Made by a program: the position numbers and the translations under genes. DNA of 64,000 nt. Origin: Bacillota bacterium. GTDB taxonomy: Bacteria; Bacillota; Clostridia; Peptostreptococcales; Anaerovoracaceae. The DNA is taken from contig JAEEGU010000051.1 of the NCBI GenBank assembly GCA_016280485.1, positions 82,166 to 146,165 on the forward strand, in the 5' to 3' direction. The notes beneath the pieces were generated by a model. That model worked only from the letters and a program-made list of their open reading frames with translations. It did no database searches and was not told where the DNA came from. Of the stretch, positions 44,609 through 54,700 are shown one piece after another. Position 1 is the first letter of the stretch; every line of letters begins with the position of its first letter.

Positions 44609-45040
44609 TTATATCCTGATTGGGCCGTCTAAAGCGCCGCATTTGGCGAACTGAATATTGCATCCCTCACGCTGGAAAGCGTCGATCGCTATAGGGAGGT
44701 TTGTTCGGATGATTTCCCTCTGGGCAGCGGTAAGTGATAACTCCATTTGAACGGCTGGCCACTGATTTTTTAACTCCTCGCCTGTTTTAATCTCCTGAAA
44801 CACCGGCATTTCCGTAACGACGAGCTGCTGGTATTTCGTTTCAGCGGTTTTCGTGTACTGCTTGATGATGGGTGCAGCCTGGCTTTTCGTGTTGCCGGCG
44901 CGAAGGATTTCTTTCGATTCCTCCGTCTTTAGTTCTCTCCTCGCGTTTTTTATATCGACAGAAAATCCAAAAATCAAGGCGAGAAGAATAAAAATCCCTG
45001 CCAGGAAAAATAGCCCGGCAATCAAAAAATCCAGAGACAT
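44609..45040 (-). CDS. Single-pass membrane protein (143 aa)
   Basis: The ATG at 45040 overlaps the previous stop (TAATG), so translation is coupled; GGAGGTGAAGA lies upstream. One N-terminal membrane helix (about 5-28) is followed by a charged, probably helical tail (KNARRELKTEESKEIL, TAAQREIIRTNLP). No family recognised. Position between the TPR-like protein and the giant surface protein suggests an accessory to secretion or assembly. Confidence 0.65.
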   Translation of the reverse strand: MSLDFLIAGLFFLAGIFILLALIFGFSVDIKNARRELKTEESKEILRAGNTKSQAAPIIKQYTKTAETKYQQLVVTEMPVFQEIKTGEELKNQWPAVQMELSLTAAQREIIRTNLPIAIDAFQREGCNIQFAKCGALDGPIRI

Positions 45041-45954
45041 TATTCTTCACCTCCGAGCGCGAAAACAATAGCAGCACGATATTTTTCTTTATTTTCGAGC
45101 GTTTGTGTTTTCACGTAGACTGAATCCGGACGTGATACGTTCGTGCTCTCCGCCAGCTCGTAGGCCCTATCCAGGATGCTCAGGATTGATTGGGATTTAT
45201 CCGGGGCTGCCTTCGCAAGCTGCTGCCGCTGGTCAAAGATGAAATTGCAAAGCGCCGCGGCAAACATCAGCTTATCATGATCCGTCGCTCCAGACAGAGA
45301 ATTCAGCACGTTATCCGCCGCCTGCAGAATCTCTTGTATGTCAGCCTGCGTGAGCTCTTTGGTTTCTGCGCTGGAAAAAATGAAGTCCTTGTAGTAGCGG
45401 CAAATCAGATGATAACAGGAGGCCAGCATCGCCTTATTCTGGTCGTCCGGAGGATTTTGGGTGCAGGCTTGAAAATACGAGGCGGCTTTCGTGACTCTTG
45501 TGCTCATGCCGGCCGCTTCTCCGTTTTCCGTGTAGAGGACGAAATACATCCGTCCTGCCAGATACGTCAGCTCTCCGCTCCCCTTTTCCTGGCCAAGGTT
45601 TTTCGCGCCATTATACAGAGCAGTAAACTCCGCGCTTTGCGCCAGGTCAAAGTTGCCTTCGCTCTCATAAGCCTCCAGTAAACGGATATATGCCGCCGGC
45701 CGTTGCGGACAGAGCCGGATCGCTTCCTTGAAGCGGTCTACCCGCTCCTGGTATGGGGTGCTGTCGGTGGTCCCTACCAGGACGGCGTAGCGGTTGTTTA
45801 TCTGGGTGTTTTTATAGAACAGCACGCCGACGGCTCCCGCAATGCAAAGGGCCGCAGCGAACAGCAGTGTGTAATAAAACCGGACTTGTCTTCGCCTCTT
45901 GCGCAAATAAGTCAGTCTGGTCTGCTCCGCCACGGCATTTTTCGTGTCTGTCAA
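45040..45954 (-). CDS. TPR-like membrane protein (304 aa)
   Basis: The start is TTG 45954, which overlaps the upstream TGA as TTGA and has GGAGGGG seven bases before it. A basic N-terminus (RKRRRQVRFYY) is followed by one helix (about 26-50) and then helix-hairpin pairs typical of TPR repeats (RFKEAIRLCPQRPAAYIRLLEAY, NFDLAQSAEFTALYNGAKN, MLASCYHLICRYYKDF). TPR modules bind partner proteins. In this operon it could scaffold the PP2C-like protein at the membrane (inferred). Confidence 0.65.
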   Translation of the reverse strand: MTDTKNAVAEQTRLTYLRKRRRQVRFYYTLLFAAALCIAGAVGVLFYKNTQINNRYAVLVGTTDSTPYQERVDRFKEAIRLCPQRPAAYIRLLEAYESEGNFDLAQSAEFTALYNGAKNLGQEKGSGELTYLAGRMYFVLYTENGEAAGMSTRVTKAASYFQACTQNPPDDQNKAMLASCYHLICRYYKDFIFSSAETKELTQADIQEILQAADNVLNSLSGATDHDKLMFAAALCNFIFDQRQQLAKAAPDKSQSILSILDRAYELAESTNVSRPDSVYVKTQTLENKEKYRAAIVFALGGEE

Positions 45955-46685
45955 TCAGCGTCCCCTCCGATCTGAGCGAGGAGCACCGCGTCACCACAGC
46001 TAATTCCTCTTTTTTGCTCGATTAAATCAATCGCGGAAAACGGAGCGATCAGGCTGTCCGACGTGTCCCGGATCAGCGTAATCACGTCGTCCTTAAAACG
46101 CAAAAATCCGTCACTCAACAGGTACACGGAGGACCCCGGTTTTAACATGACGGAGCTTGCCCGTATCCGGGGCGTTTCGGATACGCCAAGCGCGGATACG
46201 ATAATCTCCCGGTCGCTGGCATAGATACTCTTTTCCCCGTCGTCGCCGGATTCTTCGCAGTTGCCCAGGACATTTCCTTTGTAGACCTCAGAGCCGACTT
46301 TAATCAGGCTCAGTGCGGCGCCGGCAGAGATAATAGACAGTTTCTTATCCGGGGAGATCAAGACTAATACGGACGATACGATGATCGGCGCCCCTACGCC
46401 GTCCTCAACCGCAAGGATCCTACGATTCGTTTCCCGCAGCAGCTTAGCAACTGCTTGTTTCCAATCGGCGATCGTCACCCGTGCAAGTTCGTCGCTGCCG
46501 AATAGTTCGCTGAACCCTGATATCAAGCTGTTTGCAGCGCGAGGTCCGAGACCCGCCGGGCCGTTTCCGCTGGCCAGCGCCATTACTGAGTATTCCTGGC
46601 CGTCCAAATCCAAGCTGCAGGTATAGATCGCCGTTCCTTCCGATACATTTTTCTGGCTACCGGCACTACGAAATGTGACGCCCAT
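45951..46685 (-). CDS. PP2C-like protein, catalytic residues degenerate (244 aa)
   Basis: Ribosome site AAAGGAG TAGACT ATG. The order of PP2C landmarks is preserved: a first block LASGNGPAGLGPRAANSLI, where active enzymes have the Asp-Gly pair of DGMGG; a middle block IISAGAALSLIKVG in place of the GDSR motif; a third block VYLLSDGFLRF, as in the SDG motif; and the end block SCGDAVLLAQI. The first and second metal-binding Asp positions are therefore replaced, which argues against phosphatase activity. It is probably a pseudo-phosphatase acting by binding. The stop overlaps the next start. Confidence 0.65.
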   Translation of the reverse strand: MGVTFRSAGSQKNVSEGTAIYTCSLDLDGQEYSVMALASGNGPAGLGPRAANSLISGFSELFGSDELARVTIADWKQAVAKLLRETNRRILAVEDGVGAPIIVSSVLVLISPDKKLSIISAGAALSLIKVGSEVYKGNVLGNCEESGDDGEKSIYASDREIIVSALGVSETPRIRASSVMLKPGSSVYLLSDGFLRFKDDVITLIRDTSDSLIAPFSAIDLIEQKRGISCGDAVLLAQIGGDAD

Positions 46686-46707
46686 AGTCTACTCCTTTCG
46701 GCGATCG

Positions 46708-47514
46708 CTAAATTATATCATCATCTTCCGTTAATTCAGGGAAGACATTTTCTTCTGGCATTTGGAATTTCTCCGTCCCATCGAAGATTACGGCGCTGGG
46801 CTGCGCAAAAAAGCTTGGCGCAGACTGCACCATGCTGAAATGATGCTCCTTTTTGGGGGGCTGCTGGGCTTCTTCCTTACTGGCTGCTTTTTCCGTGGCC
46901 GGCATCGCCGCATTCCCTGCCAGGACGAGTTTGCCGGTTTTCTTTTCCGGCAGTTTCGGTTTTGTGATTCCGTAGAATTTCTTTGACCGGTTCACGATTT
47001 CCGGGAAAACCTCTTTGAATCTCGTGTACTGGGCCGGAACGAAGCCGAAACCGCCCAAATCGCTGGGGATTATCCCCTGCTTATAGTCCTCATAGGAGAT
47101 AAGCTGCGCATTCCGCACCTCTTCTTCCTGCATGACGATTTCCTGGATATCAATTTTGTCGACAAAGGCAACGTAAGTATCGCGCAGGACACAGTCCTTC
47201 CGCTCCTGCCGCAGCAGGTGTATCTGCTCCGGCCGCAGCACAAGCCCGGTCTCCTCGTTCAGTTCCCGGATCATGCCCTGGATGCTGGTCTCTCCGTGGA
47301 TGATTGACCCAGTCGTACACTCCCACCAGCCGGCATGATGTTTCCCTTCCGCACGCTGAAGAATCAGGATATTGTCCCGATCTGCGACCATGCATTCTAC
47401 GACGATGTGGTAAAGCCCCGCCGGAATGTTCCACTTTGCGTCCTTACGCTTAACCGTCATTCCGGTGGCTCTGCGGTTTCTATCATAAAGGTCCCATAAT
47501 TCTTCGCTGTCCAA
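46708..47514 (-). CDS. Nudix hydrolase with long C-terminal extension (268 aa)
   Basis: TTG start at 47514 with AGGAGG seven bases upstream. The Nudix box is complete: Gly69, Glu75, Arg83-Glu84 and Glu87-Glu88 with Gly90, in the GX5EX7REUXEEXGU pattern. Such enzymes cleave nucleoside diphosphates linked to another group; the DLYDRNRRATGMTVKR start recalls the isopentenyl-diphosphate isomerase-like Nudix subgroup. Residues from about 185 form a low-complexity tail (AMPATEKAASKEEAQQPP) unlike ordinary family members. It heads the operon of the PP2C-like and giant repeat protein. Confidence 0.8.
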   Translation of the reverse strand: MDSEELWDLYDRNRRATGMTVKRKDAKWNIPAGLYHIVVECMVADRDNILILQRAEGKHHAGWWECTTGSIIHGETSIQGMIRELNEETGLVLRPEQIHLLRQERKDCVLRDTYVAFVDKIDIQEIVMQEEEVRNAQLISYEDYKQGIIPSDLGGFGFVPAQYTRFKEVFPEIVNRSKKFYGITKPKLPEKKTGKLVLAGNAAMPATEKAASKEEAQQPPKKEHHFSMVQSAPSFFAQPSAVIFDGTEKFQMPEENVFPELTEDDDII

Positions 47515-47569
47515 ATCGTTTCCTCCTGTCTTGAATACCGGATGTACGGTTTGTGTTGATTTAGAAAAT

Positions 47570-47593
47570 GGGGCGAGCCCGGAGGCCCGCCCC
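47570..47593 (-). promoter_or_regulatory. Leader hairpin, possible attenuator
   Basis: GGGGCG-A-GCC pairs with GGC-C-CGCCCC in the leader between the promoter at 47653 and the Nudix start; on the minus strand ATTTTCT follows, a weak terminator-like run. Confidence 0.4.
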
Positions 47594-47652
47594 GTTGTCA
47601 GGGTTTTAACTTTGTGGAAACACTGAAAAAACTGTAATCTATTGCCGTGGTT

Positions 47653-47681
47653 ATTATATAATGATTATTTTATTTTGTCAA
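47653..47681 (-). promoter_or_regulatory. Consensus promoter of the Nudix/surface-protein operon
   Basis: Minus-strand TTGACA (47676-47681), 17-base spacer, TATAAT (47653-47658), preceded by AAAG. It serves five genes through 37609. Confidence 0.9.
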
Positions 47682-47706
47682 CTTTGCACAGAACATTTTT
47701 GCACGC

Positions 47707-47743
47707 AAAAAGGCGGCTGGGATTGTTTCCCAACCACCTTTTT
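47707..47743. terminator. Bidirectional terminator after the DUF4238 gene
   Basis: AAAAAGG-GG-TGGGA pairs with TTCCCA-CC-CCTTTTT around a TTGT loop. Confidence 0.75.
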
Positions 47744-47784
47744 CCTTGTGCGGTTTTTTCTTTACTTAGCAAAATCGGATCTGC

Positions 47785-48705
47785 CTATGCTAACGAATCG
47801 CTCGAACGAGAATCACGGCATATTGATGTTGCCTCGTCTTCTTTCTTGTCTCTTCTCGCCTGCTCGATTATTGTTCGATCCTCTTCTGTAAGAGTATTTT
47901 GGGAGAAAATCCAGGATCGTGCGTTGTATGCTGTAGTCCGTTTTACGAAATCCAAGTCTTCTGTTTTGAGTGGAAACAATCGATTTCTTTCGTGTTGCTT
48001 CGCTGCCTCTCCCCCGAGTAGAACAAGGACCAGTTTTGGCGATAGCGGCATTACTACTTCGTCATATTCCGTTATCTCGTTCAAATTATCTCTATGGGAA
48101 GTATAGCAATAAACAGGGTTGTCCGAAGTGAAAATCGTGCCTCCTTCATCTACGCCCAGAGCCATTGACATATTCAGCAAAGGCTTTAGAAAAAAGTTAA
48201 AAGCTGTCTTATCCTCTGGTTTAATTTCATCAAAAAACGGAAGGCATTGGGATATTGCAAATGCTTGGATCTTATTTGGGCTTAGTTGACTTTCAAAAAA
48301 TTCTTTCGTAACGTCGACCGATGCTTGAATAACGCTCGGACTGCGTATTATTTGAACAGCAATGTACGTTTTCCAGAACACTTTTTCTTCCGTTGTGAAG
48401 AAACATTTCGTCTTATAGTTTTCCCTATGGAATGCTTTTTTCTCTAATGCACTGAGATTTGTCGCAAACATACCCTCAAGACCGCCAAGGATCTTTTCGA
48501 TCCAATTTGGAGCAATCAAATTGTCGTTATCGTCTCTGACTTCATAAAGGAAATTTACACGGCAGACAGATTCAATCGGAACTAATTTGCCGCTGTCCAT
48601 GGGATCAAGGGAATAGCTCCAGATCCTTTTGGGGTCGGGCGAAAAGCCGCGAAGGTATGTCCTCGGAACATAGTGTTGCTTTTTTGTGATTTGCTTCTCA
48701 CACAC
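47785..48705 (-). CDS. DUF4238 family protein (306 aa)
   Basis: Starts at GTG 48705, with GGAGGTGTG somewhat far upstream. The N-terminal QHYVPRTYLRGFS (residues 10-22) is the DUF4238 signature; later, a TSDNPVYCY block near 195 and an LPLSPKLVLVLL block near 220 fit the same family. DUF4238 proteins lack a proven activity but are often near restriction or other defence genes. Here the gene follows hsdS by about 80 bases, downstream on the same strand. Confidence 0.8.
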   Translation of the reverse strand: MCEKQITKKQHYVPRTYLRGFSPDPKRIWSYSLDPMDSGKLVPIESVCRVNFLYEVRDDNDNLIAPNWIEKILGGLEGMFATNLSALEKKAFHRENYKTKCFFTTEEKVFWKTYIAVQIIRSPSVIQASVDVTKEFFESQLSPNKIQAFAISQCLPFFDEIKPEDKTAFNFFLKPLLNMSMALGVDEGGTIFTSDNPVYCYTSHRDNLNEITEYDEVVMPLSPKLVLVLLGGEAAKQHERNRLFPLKTEDLDFVKRTTAYNARSWIFSQNTLTEEDRTIIEQARRDKKEDEATSICRDSRSSDSLA

Positions 48706-48784
48706 GTTAACGACACACCTCCGATTATTTTAGCTTTATGCCCTATCTTTGAACCACGTTTTTTATGAATTACGCACCTTTGTA

Positions 48785-50092
48785 TTACGCCTCTTTATTT
48801 TGCGGTGTTACTTTTACTTGCCCATTCATCAGCATTGGGAGCAAGAAATCGCGAAGAGAAGCAAGCTGCTGATTCTCAAGTATGATCTCGCTCTTCTTTC
48901 TCTCAATTCCCAGAATCCTTTCGCCAAATGCTTTTAGTACTTCAGTTGACGGAATTTCAACCAGATAATCCTCGACACCATTAAACGATAATCCCAGAAT
49001 GTTCGTTCCATTGGTAAATCCAGAGATGTACTTATGATAGTAGTCCGAGTTAAACAAGAACAGCAGATAGTATTTCATATTCTCTACGCTTGTTCTAATA
49101 ACGTTAACATGATGTGAGAAAACAACATCTCCAGCGAAGATATCTGGAACAAGCATAGCTCGTCCAATGATATCCGTTTCAAATTTGATAGCCGTCTGTT
49201 GTGTATTACACATAATCAATTCAAACGGTTTCAAAACCTTATTCTTCGGATAATCACCAAGAAAATGCTTCAAGCCATCTGCTTTGTAACTTCCGCCACC
49301 CGGCATAAATGTTGCCAAGTTCAGCATCGGAACTCCATTTCCCGTCATAATATTCGGGGTACTATACGAAATTCCGCGTTCTGTGGTAATCATATCACCA
49401 ATTCTACCAACTTCCCACCCCGCAGGAATCTCTCTTTTCAGCTCCTCATTCCAGACCATCTTCCCACCAGAAGATTTGTACGGCTTGCCGTTCTCAACAG
49501 GAAAATCGAACTGGACAAACCAGTAGTCATAGAGCAGTTTTGCCATGGCTTCGAGATTAGAGCAGATTGTGTTGTTGTTTTCGATTTTCTCTTCAATACC
49601 AGACAAGATTCCTTCCACAACATCTTGTACACTCTTGTCAGGCAATAATACCGATATAGATTTAAGAACATCTGAATTCATAGATGGCATCGTAGAGCCA
49701 ACCGCACCATTTATGAGTTGTTTCTTAACGCTATCCAGTTTTAGGTAATGAGATACATATCTCGGATTTACATCAGAATTCTGTATTCTCACACGAATGC
49801 AATCAGAACCTTGCATCCATCCATCATATCTTTTATCTATAAACGCATGCCTATCTATAGACCCTTTTCGGCCAAAAACAATATCATTCTCGCATAATTT
49901 GTGTTCAGATAAGCGCGATACAGTTTCTTCTGAAACCATATCTATATCATCCGCTAATATATTTCCATACCCAATGTTTCTAACATTTATAACCGGAACG
50001 CCCTCACTAACATATTCGTCAGCATGTAGTTGCGTTCCAAAAGGGCCCGTCTTTAAATCTGCAATACTACCAAGCAATACTTCTTTACTCAC
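48785..50092 (-). CDS. hsdS: Type I restriction-modification specificity subunit HsdS (435 aa)
   Basis: GTG start at 50092 overlaps the hsdM stop by 8 bases. Two target recognition domains are visible: the first (about 1-180) has GSIADLKTGPFGTQLHADEY; the second (about 220-415) has GRIGDMITTERGISYS and LNLATF. Each ends in a conserved helix (VEGILSGIEEKIENNN; AFGERILGIERKKSEII) that spaces the domains. HsdS sets the DNA target of the methylase and nuclease; recognition sequence cannot be read from here. Confidence 0.92.
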   Translation of the reverse strand: MSKEVLLGSIADLKTGPFGTQLHADEYVSEGVPVINVRNIGYGNILADDIDMVSEETVSRLSEHKLCENDIVFGRKGSIDRHAFIDKRYDGWMQGSDCIRVRIQNSDVNPRYVSHYLKLDSVKKQLINGAVGSTMPSMNSDVLKSISVLLPDKSVQDVVEGILSGIEEKIENNNTICSNLEAMAKLLYDYWFVQFDFPVENGKPYKSSGGKMVWNEELKREIPAGWEVGRIGDMITTERGISYSTPNIMTGNGVPMLNLATFMPGGGSYKADGLKHFLGDYPKNKVLKPFELIMCNTQQTAIKFETDIIGRAMLVPDIFAGDVVFSHHVNVIRTSVENMKYYLLFLFNSDYYHKYISGFTNGTNILGLSFNGVEDYLVEIPSTEVLKAFGERILGIERKKSEIILENQQLASLRDFLLPMLMNGQVKVTPQNKEA

Positions 50093-51743
50093 CGTATTTC
50101 AGCCCTCCCATCTGTTTCATGATGCTTTCTTCCAGTTCCCTTCCTCTCTGAAACTGCTCGGAGAGCTTCGTCATGTAATCATCCATGCGGCGCTGAAATT
50201 CCTCGGGCGTAATGTCCACATATTCGATTTTGACCTCGAAATACTGTCCGGCAGAGAAGGAATAATTCTTTTCCTCCAATCCGTCAAACGGAACCAGAAC
50301 CGAGAAGTCCTCGACCTCTTCACGCTTGATGAAGGTGTCAATGATCCGGTTAACTTCATCTGGCCGAAGAACCGTTCTCTGGTTTTTGCCTTCCTTAACC
50401 TTTTCGCCCAGCTTGGATGCATCGATCAGAATGATATTATCCTCGGTATTGGCCCGGTCAAGGAAAACTACAGAGACGTTGGTGCCGGTGTTTGCAAAGA
50501 TGTTGGAGGGCATGGAGATAACGCCTTTGAGCATCTTCTCCTCGACCATTTTGGTGCGGATCGCCATCTCAATGCCGCTCTTTGCTGTCAGGAAGCCGGT
50601 GGGAACAACAATGGCCGCCTTTCCCTTGGGTTTCAAGCTGTACATGACGTGCTGAATGAACAGAAGATAAATCGCCATGGACTCTTTCTTTGCGTTGGGG
50701 ATCTTCGGGACGCCGGCAAAGAAGCGGTCGGTATTCTGCCACTTCTGCTCGATGTCATTCCTGGTGCTGCTGAAATCGAGCTTAAAGGGAGGATTGATTG
50801 TCTGGTAGTCGAACTTTTTCAGCCCGGAGTCGGGTTCATGCTCTACGTTAAAATGGGCGGGAGAGAGCATGGAGTCGCCTTGGATGATGTTGCCAAGGGA
50901 CTCGGAGAGTCCGTTGAGCATCATGTTCAGGCGGAGGAATCGGGTGGATTTGGCGGAAATATCCTGGGTGTAAACGACTGCCCGGTTCATGCCTGCTTCC
51001 TGGCCCAGTTCATGCGCCAGGTGGAGAATCAGGCTGCCGCTGCCGGCGGCCCAGTCGCAGATCTCGGCGGCGTCGATCTTGTCGCTCATACCGACAAGGC
51101 ATTTTGCGATAATAGAGCTGATGGCCTGCGGAGTAAAGTATTCGGCGTAGGTGCCGCTTGCCACGTTGTAATCCTTGATCAGATATTCAAAGATGGCGGA
51201 GTAGAAATCGAAGCTCCCGTTGAAGGCGTCGGAGAAGTCGAACTTGTCCTGGCCGATAATGCCGAAAATGGCCTTTGCGAAGCTGTTTCTCCGTGCCGGC
51301 TCTACCATCACCGTCAAAGGCTCAAACAGGGGCTTATGCTCGCCGCCAGCGGTCTCGACGGAGAACGCATCGTTTCTCACGCTTTTGGAAATGCGCTCCA
51401 ATGCGGAGTCAAACTGTTTTGCGAAATCAGCCTGTTCCACATGGTTGATCAGGTACTGGATCGTATCTTCGTAGCCGAAGGATACGTCCGTGGAGTTGGC
51501 GTCATAGAAAGCATCCAGCTCGTCGTTCTCGTTCTGAAGCACTTCCTGCACGGTCATGCCGATCTCCTCCGCAAACTTGCCGAGGTTGTACATGAATTTG
51601 TCGTTCAGGAACTTGTAAAGGAAAACGCTTGTTACGACGACTTCCTCGTTGGCGGTATTGCTCAATCCGTTTTGGGAGCAGAGGCCTTTCAGTGAGTCGA
51701 TGATTTCCTTTATCTTCTTTTCTGTTGTATGGATGTCAGTCAT
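50085..51743 (-). CDS. hsdM: Type I restriction-modification methyltransferase HsdM (552 aa)
   Basis: Ribosome site ATAGGAGAATCAATT. Contains the N-terminal HsdM helical domain, SAM motif DWAAGSGSLILHLAHELG (about 225-242) and the adenine methylase motif NPPF (near 316-319, context TINPPFKL), then GVISMPSNIFANTGTNVSVVFLD, which is typical of HsdM. The C-terminus is a coiled-coil-like segment (MTKLSEQFQRGRELEESI). It methylates adenine at the site set by HsdS. It follows hsdR by 14 bases. Confidence 0.95.
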   Translation of the reverse strand: MTDIHTTEKKIKEIIDSLKGLCSQNGLSNTANEEVVVTSVFLYKFLNDKFMYNLGKFAEEIGMTVQEVLQNENDELDAFYDANSTDVSFGYEDTIQYLINHVEQADFAKQFDSALERISKSVRNDAFSVETAGGEHKPLFEPLTVMVEPARRNSFAKAIFGIIGQDKFDFSDAFNGSFDFYSAIFEYLIKDYNVASGTYAEYFTPQAISSIIAKCLVGMSDKIDAAEICDWAAGSGSLILHLAHELGQEAGMNRAVVYTQDISAKSTRFLRLNMMLNGLSESLGNIIQGDSMLSPAHFNVEHEPDSGLKKFDYQTINPPFKLDFSSTRNDIEQKWQNTDRFFAGVPKIPNAKKESMAIYLLFIQHVMYSLKPKGKAAIVVPTGFLTAKSGIEMAIRTKMVEEKMLKGVISMPSNIFANTGTNVSVVFLDRANTEDNIILIDASKLGEKVKEGKNQRTVLRPDEVNRIIDTFIKREEVEDFSVLVPFDGLEEKNYSFSAGQYFEVKIEYVDITPEEFQRRMDDYMTKLSEQFQRGRELEESIMKQMGGLKYGE

Positions 51744-51757
51744 AATTGATTCTCCTA

Positions 51758-54700
51758 TCAGAAAATCTTCATGTTGGCGTAGGTTTCGTTCAAGAGATCG
51801 GTGTACCAGTTTTTGATGCCGAGCTTCTTATAGAGCCCGTTTTTCAGAAGCGTTGCGGTGGTGTTTTTCTTTACGATGCCGACGAAGTTGTCCCGCTGCT
51901 GGATGGTGAGGATATTGGTGTCTCTCACGTCCTTTACGGCGGCGTAGACAACGTCTATGACGGCGGCAATGTCTTCTTTATCGTATTCAGGATGCACTTC
52001 TACGGCGTCCGTATAAGTCTTCACGAAGGCGTAATCGCCATCGTAACGGGCGGAAAGACGTTCGTTCTCAGCGTTGATTTTCCGTATTTCTTCCAGTGCC
52101 TTCGCCAGTTCTGCGTTGACGGAGGCAAGGTTGTCGATATCGGCAATCTCAAGCATGGCGAAGATCTGTTGCAGAAGTTCGTCCAGCTTTATCATTTCAA
52201 GCTGATTATGATTCCGATTATTTTTGATCTCACTCTGAATTTTGGCAATCGTATCGGTCAACTGGGAATAGTTTGGCGAGTCGCTGAACTTGTCCAGGAG
52301 CTCCTGATATTTTCCAAGATCCAGAATCGAGATCTTTGTTTTGAAGAACTCGTAGATGATACTTACGATATCATGGTTGTCGATGATCGCCAGGAGACTT
52401 GTCGGGGTCGTCTTCAAGTTGATGAAGTCGATCCTGTCCTGGACAATCTTCAGCAGCTTCTTGATATGTTCGATATCAATCTGTTTCGCGTAGTCAACCG
52501 CACGGGAGAGCAGGAACTCCGTATGGCAATCCTTGATGCCATTGAGATAGCGCCGGATCGTCAGCAGACCGTCCTTGTTCATGAACGTCAAAATTTTGGC
52601 GAACATTTCAAGGTTGCTGGTGTCTACGATGCCTGCGAGCTCGGATTTCAGTTTCTGATACTTGGCGTTAATATCTTCCGGACCGATGACAAGCCCGTTC
52701 ATATTGCCGGTGTCTTCATCCTCGTTAAATTCTTCATTGATTTCCTTGAGGTACATTTCGATTGTCCGGTCATACTCTGCCTCAATATCAACGAAATCCA
52801 CGATATACCCGTACTGGTAATTCCGGCCTGTCGGGCTGCGATAAGGCCGGTTGACACGGGAAATCGTCTGGAGCAGGCTGTGCTCGTGAGCGTTACGGAG
52901 CAGATACATCTTCTTCAGCCGGTTGACGTCGTAACCCGTAGTGAGCATCAGGTGTACAACAAGAATATCCGGCTGGAGGGTGGTCTTGAAGGCGATCTGC
53001 GTAGCTTTGTTGGCAGCGGTTGGGATTTCTTCATCGGAAATCACAATGCCAGCCGTAAGGGTGCTGCGGTCGTCAAACCACCGCTTGATCTTCTTTGCCT
53101 GCTGGTTGGAGCAGCAGACAATCATACCTCCGATGGTACTGTCATTATTTGTAAGTCTGAAATACTGGAAGTCCTTTTCCACGAACTTACAGAGGGCGTT
53201 AATGTAGTCATCGGATTCCAGAACGTCATCCTTTAGGGGCTTTCCGTCCTCCAGCTCAAGGTTTTTGCGGATTTCGGCCCGGGCCGTTGTGTCGATCTGT
53301 TCCTTCTTGATGCGGAGAGTATATCCGTCGGCAATGGATTTGTCATAGAAATACTTATGGATGTAATCGCCGAATTTCAGGCTGGAGCGCTCTTTCTTTG
53401 ACAGAAGCGGGGTTCCGGTCATTGCCAGGTATACCGCATCCGGGTCAATGAGCATGAGGTTTTTGAAGAATTCCCCGTGCATCGCATAGGAACGATGGGC
53501 TTCATCCACAAAGATCACACGCTGTATTTTGGCGTTGTAATCATTCTTCGCTTCCGGCATCTTGCTGCCGAACTTGTGAATGTTTACGACGGTGATCTCA
53601 CCATTCGTATCTCCGCCCATGTGTTTACTGAGAGGCCGGTCCAGTTCTCGCTGGAATGCAGCTTTGCTGTCCACATTGATTGTCAGAAGACCTCTGGCCC
53701 GCATTTCACTGGAAACCTGGGTAAGGAGGTCAAGGCGGTCCACAACGTAATAGAATCTCGCTGTGACGCCTTTCTTTGCGTAGTAGTCACGTAATATTCG
53801 GACGCTGAAGCCCGCCAGACCGGTCTTGCCGCTGCCCTGGGTATGGAAGATGATTCCGGCCTTTCCGCCCTTCTCCAGCCGTTCCAGCGTTGCCTGAGCA
53901 GCAAAGTATTGGGGATAGCGCATGATGAACTTCTGCTTTACGGTTCCGTCAACGTATGTAATACCGTATTGCAGATAGAACATCAGGCGTTCCCATGTAA
54001 ACAGCGAGGTAATAAAGCGATTGCAGGGCGTGTCGGGGCTGAGATTGGTTTTGAATTCCGGCGTGTCAGCTTCCGCAGGAGAGTAACGGTTGTCCTTCAG
54101 AACATACTTCACCACATCGTCGGTCACAACACAGAATCCGTCGGTACGTTTCTTTTCCTCCCGGAAGAACGAGAATGTGGTCTTCTGCCCGTTTGGAGTC
54201 GTATAGAAAGAGCCTGCCTTTACTTCCTCCGCTGGGGCTGCATCGTCCACGTTCTCATACTCCATATTGTTGCTGAAGCAAACGACCTGGAGCATATTGA
54301 AGAACTTCCGGTACTCCGGCTTTTCGAGGCGCTTATTCAACATACGCTCAAATTCGACCTGGATGCCGCCTTCATTGTTTGGCTTCTTGACTTCAAGAAA
54401 CGCAAGCGGGATTCCGTTGATCAAAACGGTAATGTCCGGGCGGAAGGAGCCACCCTTTTCCCCCTCGGCGCCTTCTTTTCCGAAGGACAACTCAGCAACA
54501 ATAGCAAAATCGTTGTTTGAAATATCTGTGAAGTCAATCAGTTTTATTCTATCTTGAGGGTCAATCAGCCAGTTATAGAACGCCTGACCCATATCGTTGT
54601 TGCGGATTGTAACGTGGATATCATCCAGAATGGCTCCAATTTCAGCATCGGAAAAATCCCTGCAGTTGATGCGTTCAATGGCAGGCTTGAAGCGGTTGAT

